Positions 1-5,212 of a stretch of DNA of 8,030 nt are shown in pieces. The notes under the pieces are model-generated. The model saw only the letters and a list, made by a program, of their open reading frames with translations. It was not told where the DNA came from and did no database searches. How positions within the stretch are numbered: position 1 is the stretch's first letter; the number at the start of each line of letters is the position of its first letter. The translations under genes and the position numbers were made by a program. This stretch comes from CAYGHG01 sp964349515 (GTDB taxonomy: Bacteria; Oederibacteriota; PGYV01; CAYGHG01). The stretch is taken from positions 1 to 8,030 of the forward strand of contig CAYGHG010000113.1 in NCBI GenBank assembly GCA_964349515.1, in the 5' to 3' direction.

Positions 1-121
1 CCCTTCATCCTTACCCTTATTTCTATCCTTTTGCTCTCAATCTATTTTCTGCGAACCCGGCTGCTGAACCCTTGAACATTGATCGTCTTATTTCTGTTAT
101 CAGTCCCTGAACCCTTTTATA

Positions 122-1027
122 TTACTCATCGGCGCTTTCAGCCGCCCATTTTTTGAATTTCTTTTCACCCCTTATTTTTGTAAAATTTTTCCCATCCCAT
201 TTGTACTCTGTTATCCTGTCATATGAACCTTCGCCCTTTTTCGGCTCCTCGTCAAGCCCGTACTCAAAAGTTTCATTTATGATCACGCTGTTTTTTCTGC
301 CGCCTTTGTCTTTTGGAAATGAAACGCCGCATAACAGCGAATTGACCGGGCCATAATCCTGCGCTGCTGTAAAGCAGTGGCTGATCGTTCTGTTTTTCCA
401 CAGAAAATAAACATCGCCAAACGGAAAAGATTCATTCTCTGAAAAAATCTTCAGTTTTATGAGTTTTACAGGCGGACTGAATCCCCCGGGCAATATCACT
501 GACGCGGATATGCTGTAACCGTTATAATCAGGAATCCTTTTTCCGTCATAATATATCAAAGGTTCAAAATAAGAGAAAGCGGTGGTTTTTCCATTTTTTA
601 TTATCTTTATCATCCCGCTTTTCGCACCCGGTTCATAGGTTTCATAGTCAAGCCCGTAAAGAAAAATTTCTTTTTCACCGTCTCCGTCAAAATCCGCTTC
701 AAGCGAGGCTGCTGCAAGCGAGCTGTCCATTACATATATTGTTTTACCGCCAGGTTCAGTCCCCTTGTACCAGTCTTCATACCCGCCTTTTTTACTTTTT
801 GTCTTTACTCTTGTAAGAGACGCATCGGTAATCATGGTACCTGCCGCGGCTGTCACGTACTCTGAGGAAAAATTCCCGGGTTTTTCATACATTTTAGCGC
901 CGTCAAAAACAATATATGCCGAAACACCCTCTGCTTCACCGTTTGCAGCGCGGGCAACCCCAACTGCGCCTGAATAAAACACAGTGGTAATTAATGCAGC
1001 TGTGATCCATTTTCTTGTTTCTCCCAT
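122..1027 (-). CDS. Exported protein with SH3-like N-terminal region and DxDxDG loop, function unknown
   Basis: I do not recognise a named family for the whole 301-residue protein. Residues 1-27 form a Sec signal peptide: charged start (ETRK), hydrophobic core and an A-R-A cleavage site before ANGEAE, so the product is periplasmic, secreted or surface-exposed. Residues about 37-105 look like a bacterial SH3-type beta-barrel, with an early MYEKPG turn, WYKG, and GKTIYVMDSSLA at the end. This is directly followed by DFDGDGEKE (112-120), an EF-hand/FG-GAP type calcium-binding loop often found in exported proteins. The remainder is beta-rich without a known motif, ending in a basic stretch (FKKWAAESADE). 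The start is supported by GGAGG at 1037-1033, 5 nt upstream, and by a well-spaced promoter further up. No terminator was found after the stop. The gene lies 292 bp downstream of the dehydratase gene and is probably transcribed separately. Export is well supported; the SH3 assignment is inference. Confidence 0.85.
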   Translation of the reverse strand: MGETRKWITAALITTVFYSGAVGVARAANGEAEGVSAYIVFDGAKMYEKPGNFSSEYVTAAAGTMITDASLTRVKTKSKKGGYEDWYKGTEPGGKTIYVMDSSLAAASLEADFDGDGEKEIFLYGLDYETYEPGAKSGMIKIIKNGKTTAFSYFEPLIYYDGKRIPDYNGYSISASVILPGGFSPPVKLIKLKIFSENESFPFGDVYFLWKNRTISHCFTAAQDYGPVNSLLCGVSFPKDKGGRKNSVIINETFEYGLDEEPKKGEGSYDRITEYKWDGKNFTKIRGEKKFKKWAAESADE

Positions 1028-1059
1028 TTCATCCTCCGCTACTATTTTGTATCAGAAAA

Positions 1060-1087
1060 ATTATATGTGTTTTCCGCGCCAAGTCAA
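1060..1087 (-). promoter_or_regulatory. Sigma-70-type promoter of the 1027-122 gene
   Basis: On the minus strand the sequence shows -35 TTGACT (1087-1082), a 16-nt spacer and a perfect -10 TATAAT (1065-1060). The start site would fall near 1053, giving a leader of about 26 nt that carries the GGAGG ribosome site at 1037-1033. The -35 box sits at the edge of the iterated motif block at 1089-1142, so the repeat block may have contributed the promoter's upstream half. Confidence 0.75.
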
Positions 1088-1088
1088 G

Positions 1089-1142
1089 TATCAAGGTAAA
1101 AAATGTCAATGCAAAGTAGAAATGTCCTATCAAGGTAAAAAA
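1089..1142. repeat. Iterated GTA(A/G)AAATGTC motif block, possible insertion-sequence end remnant
   Basis: A perfect 15-nt direct repeat (tatcaaggtaaaaaa) occurs at 1089-1103 and 1128-1142. Between the copies lies a related unit, agtagaaatgtcc (1115-1127), so the GTA cores fall at 1097, 1117 and 1136, a spacing of about 20 nt. Iterated sites of roughly this size near the ends are typical of IS21-family elements, where the transposase binds several copies. No transposase gene is present in the window, so this would be a solo end or relic. That reading is inference; the repeats themselves are directly visible. Confidence 0.55.
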
Positions 1143-1319
1143 GCTTTTAGATCTTTGTAAGTTTCTACATATATTTTTGCGTTGCACTGAATTTTTAAGC
1201 TTTTTATTCCGCCATTGCCAATTGCCAGGACTGTAATATACCCCAAAAATTAGTGGTATTCTGGAACAACGTTGGCTTTTTAAAATTACATAATATACAA
1301 AACCCGTCCGACAACTGCC

Positions 1320-2591
1320 TTACATCCATTTCAGCAAAAGCGAAAGCGCGCTTCTGGCTTCGTTTGTAAGCCGGCCTTCCCCGTCCAAAAACCCCCTGAT
1401 ATCGCGCATATTAACCCAGAAACATCCCGCAGGCGGCTCAAAAGCCCCGCCTGTATCTATTATCCTGTACCTGTTTGAATCCATGTAAAACCTGCCGCCC
1501 TCCTCTGACTGCCGGCAGGAAACTTTTACTTTTCCCCGGGGGTAAGTGAAGCCCCGGCTTTTTGGCGCACTTCCCGGTTCATCAGCCACCGCAGGCGTTA
1601 ACTGAACCGTGTTATAAAGCCCGGGCTCATATTTCAGCCTCAGCAAAAAATGAAGCACGCCATTTTTACGGCCGCAGTAAAGAATAATATTTCCCTCTCC
1701 CGCGCTGTCTATTATGGGCTGGTCCCAGTGCGGAACCTCCCTGCCCCTGACCCGCACATGTATGTGCCTTATGCCCACCCTGCCGCCCCTGCCGCCGCTT
1801 ACCTTCCATCCTTTTACGCTGTCAAGAGCCGTAATTTCAGGCGGTTTTATACTGCGCCTCATTGAGACGGCCTTTTTTTCAATTGCCGCTTTTACCCGGC
1901 CCGACTCTTTTGCATGGCAGGATTCATACAACTCCCTGCCGAAACCGGAAGCATACCGCGAGAACGGCTCTCTGTTTATCAGCAGTTCCCATGGAGAACA
2001 TATCAGCACAGACCTCGCGTCTGTATTTATCATGTAATCTTCCGCCATGATGTCAAATATCTCTTCCGTGTCCACCCACCGGTGCGAACCCGGCGCCTTA
2101 AAAACCGCTTTTACTTCCTCAATCACGTTCCTGTTGCGCTTGTGATAGAAACGGGTCCCCTGCTCGCTCTGCATTTTATCGTACAGCACTTCCAGTTTTT
2201 GCGACCTGATTACCGCAGTCAGGGGAGGAAACGCGCCGCCGTGCGCCTTTGACGAATTGCTTTTGGTGGCCTGATACGACGGCGCCAGCTGTGCCCCTCC
2301 GATATTGCCCGGCTCAACCTTGGCCTGCACCAGCACCTGCCTGCGTTTTTTTAAGTTGCGTATGAAAAAAGCCAGCGTTCCAATTTCCCGCTGGTCTATA
2401 AAAGGCCGGCTCATTATTTTCCCGCCGGGTTCGCGCCACTTAAGCCCGATTATTTTAAAGAACCTTCCGCTGCGGTGCCTGAGCAGTCCGTCTTCATGCT
2501 TCCATTCAGCCGACTCTTCCGGTGTTATTGTGCAAACCAACAGTTTGGCATTCCGGAGCCTGCTTTGCAGCCATTTTTTTATCGCCCGCAT
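1320..2591 (-). CDS. NDP-hexose 2,3-dehydratase family protein
   Basis: Enzymes of this family (EvaA/TylX3-like) remove water from C2-C3 of NDP-4-keto-6-deoxyglucose, the committed step to 2,6-dideoxysugars; the unstable product needs a partner 3-ketoreductase. Family signatures are clear in the first half: HRSGRFFKIIGLKW (39-52), RPFIDQREIG (62-71), QAKVEPGN (89-96), QLAPSYQATKSN (101-112) and QSEQGTRFYHKRNRN (141-155). The second half repeats the layout: WDQPIIDSAGEG (289-300), LKYEPG (319-324), VQLTPA (329-334), QSEEGGRFYMDSNRY (361-375). This matches the two Nudix-like halves known for the family. At 423 residues it is slightly shorter than my recollection of the usual 450-490. No signal peptide; cytoplasmic. 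The ATG overlaps the upstream glycosyltransferase by 13 bp and has only a weak ribosome site, so translation is probably coupled. No reductase, epimerase or nucleotidyltransferase gene lies in the window. No terminator is evident after the stop. Confidence 0.9.
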   Translation of the reverse strand: MRAIKKWLQSRLRNAKLLVCTITPEESAEWKHEDGLLRHRSGRFFKIIGLKWREPGGKIMSRPFIDQREIGTLAFFIRNLKKRRQVLVQAKVEPGNIGGAQLAPSYQATKSNSSKAHGGAFPPLTAVIRSQKLEVLYDKMQSEQGTRFYHKRNRNVIEEVKAVFKAPGSHRWVDTEEIFDIMAEDYMINTDARSVLICSPWELLINREPFSRYASGFGRELYESCHAKESGRVKAAIEKKAVSMRRSIKPPEITALDSVKGWKVSGGRGGRVGIRHIHVRVRGREVPHWDQPIIDSAGEGNIILYCGRKNGVLHFLLRLKYEPGLYNTVQLTPAVADEPGSAPKSRGFTYPRGKVKVSCRQSEEGGRFYMDSNRYRIIDTGGAFEPPAGCFWVNMRDIRGFLDGEGRLTNEARSALSLLLKWM

Positions 2592-3640
2592 ATTATGCGC
2601 CTGACAAGAGCTTTTGCGGCAACCCGGATTTTTTCAGCTGCCAGAAAAACACCGCGCGGCCGCGTCATCTTAACCCGCCCGCGCATTTTATAAAATTTTT
2701 GTATTATCCCCGCTCCAAACTCACGGGCAAGCTCCTCCCTTGTCACAGGGTCTGCGACAAGCTCCGCCATTATTTTATTTGCTGCCATGACATGCGGCGC
2801 GGATAATTCCCACGACATGAGCGCCAGAGCGCCTGCCGCTGTGGTTCTTGAAACCGGCATCCGTGGATTCTCAGAATAAAATATTTCAGTAAGCATTTTC
2901 GTTATCGGCATCCGGTAATAGCGCTCAAGCACCTCCGCCATTTCAGCGATAATTCTGCAGTCTGACACAAAACTGCCCGGCCCGCTTAAATTCTGCCCCG
3001 GCAGCACCCTCATGCAGGTGAGCTTTTCACTTATTACATGAAAACCGCCTTCCGCAGCCAGGCGCACCCACAGGTCCAGGTCCGACAACTGCACCAGTGC
3101 CGGATTAAAAAAACCGGCCCTCTCCAGGCAGGAATTTCTCACAAGAGCCGAAGCCAGGCACAGGCAGTTGCCGTTATAGAAAAACTCCCTCAGCCACTCA
3201 GCCGGTTTCCTGTTTTTCCCTGAAAAAATCCGGCCTGCCCTGCTGTTTTTTATGATTGCGCCTTTTTTGTCGATTATCTCCACACCGGTAAAACATGCCG
3301 ATAAACCCGGGTTATTTTCAAGTATTTCCAGCTGTTTTTTTATCTTTCCTTCCTTCCACAAATCGTCGGAATTCTGAAAAGCAATATATTTTCCCTTTGC
3401 CTGCTTAAGGCCTGTGTTCCTGGGATGGAACCTCCTGTTTTCTTCCAGTCGTATCAGGCTGACGCGCGGGTCATTTATCCCTGCCACAATATCCGGGGTG
3501 GCATCAGAAGAGCCGTCGTCAACCACTATTAGCTCCAGTGTGCCTGCGTCCTGGTCAAGCACGCTTCTAACAGCTTTTTCCACATAATCGGCATGGTTGT
3601 AGGAGGCAAGAATCACTGATACGAGTATTTTATTTTTCAT
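2579..3640 (-). CDS. Family 2 (GT-A) glycosyltransferase
   Basis: This enzyme would transfer a sugar from a nucleotide-sugar donor to a glycan, lipid or protein acceptor at the cytoplasmic side of the membrane. The N-terminus is a canonical GT2 start: VSVILASYNHADYVEKAVRSVL (7-28, nucleotide-binding strand and helix), then VVDDGSSD (39-46), NTGLKQAKGKYIAF (75-88) and NSDDLW (90-95), where SDD is the metal-binding DxD-type motif. A second acidic cluster, QLSDLDLWVRLA, follows in the middle of the protein, as in many GT2 enzymes. The C-terminal third is less conserved and ends in a basic segment. At 353 residues it is of normal size, and I see no transmembrane segments, unlike processive synthases. 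The start is fixed by the family's N-terminal strand, yet there is no Shine-Dalgarno sequence upstream. It overlaps the dehydratase gene, so a dideoxysugar donor is a reasonable guess. Donor and acceptor cannot be read from the sequence. Confidence 0.92.
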   Translation of the reverse strand: MKNKILVSVILASYNHADYVEKAVRSVLDQDAGTLELIVVDDGSSDATPDIVAGINDPRVSLIRLEENRRFHPRNTGLKQAKGKYIAFQNSDDLWKEGKIKKQLEILENNPGLSACFTGVEIIDKKGAIIKNSRAGRIFSGKNRKPAEWLREFFYNGNCLCLASALVRNSCLERAGFFNPALVQLSDLDLWVRLAAEGGFHVISEKLTCMRVLPGQNLSGPGSFVSDCRIIAEMAEVLERYYRMPITKMLTEIFYSENPRMPVSRTTAAGALALMSWELSAPHVMAANKIMAELVADPVTREELAREFGAGIIQKFYKMRGRVKMTRPRGVFLAAEKIRVAAKALVRRIICGR

Positions 3641-3646
3641 AAAAAC

Positions 3647-3675
3647 AGTTTATCAATTCACGCCTCATTCCGCAA
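3647..3675 (-). promoter_or_regulatory. Possible weak promoter giving a leaderless glycosyltransferase transcript
   Basis: On the minus strand TTGCGG (3675-3670) and TAAACT (3652-3647) are separated by exactly 17 nt. Both hexamers are poor matches to consensus (3/6 and 4/6). Counting 7 nt past the -10 box lands on the A of the start codon at 3640, so the message would be leaderless, which fits the lack of any ribosome-binding sequence upstream of this ATG. Confidence 0.3.
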
Positions 3676-3774
3676 CATCATAAAAAATGGCGTCAAATAG
3701 GCTTTATTACTTGTTCCATCCTCCCGGCGCACTCCGACACAACCGAAAAAATATCCGGAGTATTAAGCCGCTCC

Positions 3775-3819
3775 AGTTAATGCAACATTTAGGGTCCGTC
3801 TCTATTTGTTGCATTAACT
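3775..3819. repeat. 45-nt imperfect palindrome with perfect 13-bp outer stem
   Basis: Agttaatgcaaca (3775-3787) is the exact reverse complement of 3807-3819. Inside, two T-T mismatches are followed by a further 5-bp stem (3790-3794 with 3800-3804, one G-T pair) around a 5-nt loop. There is no T-run on either side, so it is not a standard terminator. Such bulged long hairpins resemble the ends recognised by IS200/IS605-type or REP-associated Y1 transposases. That origin is a guess; no such gene is present here. Confidence 0.7.
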
Positions 3820-3852
3820 CCCGTTCCGGCCCGTTCCCCAAACGCCCCGTTT

Positions 3853-3894
3853 AGGATTAGGCCTCGGCTCTGCGACCTCCACAACCCTAATCCT
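3853..3894. repeat. 9-bp inverted repeat with 24-nt loop
   Basis: Aggattagg (3853-3861) is the exact reverse complement of cctaatcct (3886-3894). The enclosed loop is GC-rich, unlike the AT-rich surroundings. A separate 5-bp hairpin (3840-3844 with 3848-3852) abuts its left arm. No T-run follows on either strand, so a terminator role is not supported. Confidence 0.5.
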
Positions 3895-3951
3895 TTACTC
3901 ACCATTATGTCTGCCCTGTGTCAAAGCGGTCTTTGCCTCTGTTTTATCAAT

Positions 3952-3970
3952 AAGCAGTGTGACACTGCTT
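3952..3970 (-). repeat. 19-nt palindrome directly after the lipoprotein stop codon
   Basis: Aagcagtgt and acactgctt form 9-bp arms around a single central base, and the palindrome abuts the TAA stop of the lipoprotein gene. As RNA it would fold into a 7-bp stem with a 5-nt loop. In the direction of the gene it is followed by ATTGATAAAAC rather than a T-run, so it may stabilise the 3' end or act as a weak terminator, but it is not a classical Rho-independent one. A second small hairpin (3922-3935) follows 16 nt on. Confidence 0.5.
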
Positions 3971-4975
3971 TTATCTTACCCACATCATGCCAAAATCATA
4001 ATAAGGCGGGGCGGAACCTGTCCAGTAGGCTTTCGCCGCATAAGCTCCTCCCACCGAGCCCAGAAAACACCCTGACCAGCACTGTCCATACCACCATGGT
4101 ATGCCGCTGTATTGAGCGCTGCAATTTCCCGAAAACGAATCATTGTCATTATCTGATGTGGAAAACGGCATTCCGTTATGGTACGAATACAGCCCGGGTG
4201 CTGTAGTACCCGTCATATTAACCAGGTTTGAGAGGTTAATAACATACTCGGCAGCCTCATCAAAATTAAAGTCCATCTTTGACATCAGCAGGGGATTCCC
4301 AATCATAGACGTATTGCTCACTTCAAGCCTGAGCTTGCCTTGATGCGACGCTATCCCCTCCCAGAAAGAAAGGCCTATGAACAGATCAAAAGCATTTTCA
4401 CCGCCGGAGATGTCACCAAGCACATTTACCCCGTTTATTGACTCATCCCAGTTTTTAGCCATCACACCGTCATACGGCCCGTTATAGAGTACAAGCGTCC
4501 ATCCCCCGCCGTCTGTAACCATATCGCACATTGTAGTTATGGTCGTACCGTTTTGCTCAATATCATACAAACCCGTTACGGACGGGCCGCCCATATTGTA
4601 TTCATAGCACGAGCCCGCACACGAGCCATCCCCCCATCTATAAACTCCTGCTATCTGCAAAAAAACAGGTGTTTGCGTGTTTGTGGGCGTGGGGATTACG
4701 GTATCAGTCACCGTTTGAGTCGGAGTACAGCTGAGAGTATTAGTTCCGGTTGCAGTCATGTCTTCGGTCGGAGTCAGGGTTTCAGTGTAGGTAAAAGCAA
4801 GCGTAGGCGTACAAGACACAGTGGCAGTATTAGTGCCCGCCTGTATAGGCGTATTATCCGGTGCAGCAGGCTGATTTTTCGCGCATGCCGCCATAACAAA
4901 TACACACGCTAATATAAAAAAATGCAGTGCCGGGGCATTTTTAAACACTTTAAAAATAAATACATTGTTTTTCAT
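3971..4975 (-). CDS. Lipoprotein with alternating-Thr linker and fibrinogen-like C-terminal domain
   Basis: Residues 1-30 form a signal peptide ending in VMAAC; Cys31 is the likely lipidated residue, although Met at -3 is not ideal for a lipobox. Residues 42-103 are a Thr/Pro-rich linker with 24 Thr, all at even positions, and two SCTPT motifs 28 residues apart. Residues about 119-334 are a fibrinogen-related domain: C123-C150 as the first Cys pair, CDMVTDGGGWTLV (150-162), FSTSDNDND (271-279, the calcium-binding loop), GNC (283-285), WWYGQC (294-299) and a terminal FGMMWVR. C285-C299 corresponds to the second conserved disulfide. The HLNG-type ligand-pocket segment seen in vertebrate fibrinogen gamma chain is not kept. 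Such domains in animals bind carbohydrates or proteins, so a surface recognition or adhesion role is plausible, not shown. GAGGG at 4987-4983 supports the ATG, and the gene has its own promoter. Confidence 0.88.
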   Translation of the reverse strand: MKNNVFIFKVFKNAPALHFFILACVFVMAACAKNQPAAPDNTPIQAGTNTATVSCTPTLAFTYTETLTPTEDMTATGTNTLSCTPTQTVTDTVIPTPTNTQTPVFLQIAGVYRWGDGSCAGSCYEYNMGGPSVTGLYDIEQNGTTITTMCDMVTDGGGWTLVLYNGPYDGVMAKNWDESINGVNVLGDISGGENAFDLFIGLSFWEGIASHQGKLRLEVSNTSMIGNPLLMSKMDFNFDEAAEYVINLSNLVNMTGTTAPGLYSYHNGMPFSTSDNDNDSFSGNCSAQYSGIPWWYGQCWSGCFLGSVGGAYAAKAYWTGSAPPYYDFGMMWVR

Positions 4976-4996
4976 TCAAACACCCTCTTTCATTTT

Positions 4997-5026
4997 ATTA
5001 TCAAACCAAATGAGGCCCGGTGTCAA
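4997..5026 (-). promoter_or_regulatory. Sigma-70-type promoter of the fibrinogen-like lipoprotein gene
   Basis: Minus-strand TTGACA (5026-5021, perfect) and GATAAT (5002-4997, 5/6) are separated by 18 nt. Transcription would begin near 4990, leaving a leader of about 15 nt that still contains the GAGGG ribosome site at 4987-4983. The sequence directly upstream of the -35 box (5027-5043) recurs at 7039-7055. Confidence 0.65.
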
Positions 5027-5043
5027 AGACTGCTTTAATACTT
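5027..5043. repeat. 17-nt direct repeat, copy 1 (second copy at 7039-7055)
   Basis: Agactgctttaatactt here and agactgctttgatactt at 7039-7055 differ at one base. This copy abuts the -35 box of the lipoprotein promoter. Twelve bases overlapping copy 2 (ttgatacttgac, 7047-7058) are also present in inverted orientation at 1083-1094, overlapping the -35 box of the 1027-122 gene. Confidence 0.5.
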
Positions 5044-5156
5044 TCCCCATTTCATTTCCATCAACCGGGCTCAAATATCTGCTAAAAGCACTAAAACAGT
5101 CTCTGACTGTCACCATTATACCTTTTTAACATTTAAAATATTAACCCGGAGCACAC

Positions 5157-5201
5157 AAAAGAAAAAGCAGCCGCTTCTAAACTGCGGCTGCCTTTTCTTT
5201 T
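5157..5201 (-). terminator. Rho-independent terminator of the large beta-barrel gene (possibly bidirectional)
   Basis: The arms 5157-5174 and 5184-5201 pair over 18 bp with one mismatch around a 9-nt loop. On the minus strand the GC core GGCAGCCGC / GCGGCTGC is followed by TTTTTCTTTTG. It begins 11 nt after the stop codon of the 6805-5213 gene. The A-rich/T-rich outer arms would also give a T-run on the plus strand, but no plus-strand gene needs it. Confidence 0.92.
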
Positions 5202-5212
5202 GACATTTCAGC

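Larger units (their letters stand above)
3641..3970. other. Gene-free 330-bp interval rich in hairpins
   Basis: No supported coding sequence lies here. Going down the plus strand it holds a long imperfect palindrome (3775-3819), a GC-rich stretch with two ccgttcc copies 10 nt apart (3821 and 3831), a small aaacg/cgttt hairpin (3840-3852), a 9-bp inverted repeat with a 24-nt loop (3853-3894), a caaag/ctttg hairpin (3922-3935) and a 19-nt palindrome touching the lipoprotein stop codon (3952-3970). The interval separates the lipoprotein gene from the glycosyltransferase gene, and both point the same way. Confidence 0.7.

Noticed and set aside
1..121. Start of a further minus-strand gene at ATG 8-6, and a ctgaaccctt repeat (64-74 and 107-116)
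   Set aside because: Only two codons would be visible, with a marginal upstream AAGGG, and the repeat is too short to interpret. I see no terminator or gene in this stretch.
1714..2252. Overlapping plus-strand reading frames opposite the dehydratase gene
   Set aside because: They are antisense to a protein with clear family motifs, lack convincing ribosome sites and have no recognisable domains. The same holds for plus-strand frames opposite the other five genes.
3775..3819. Integron attC site
   Set aside because: The ends do not fit the RYYYAAC / GTTRRRY core sites of attC, there is no cassette array, and the bulge pattern is wrong.
3820..3900. Short minus-strand open stretch encoding VVEVAEPRPNPKRG
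   Set aside because: It is about 25 codons, bounded by stops, lacks a ribosome site and lies within inverted-repeat arms.
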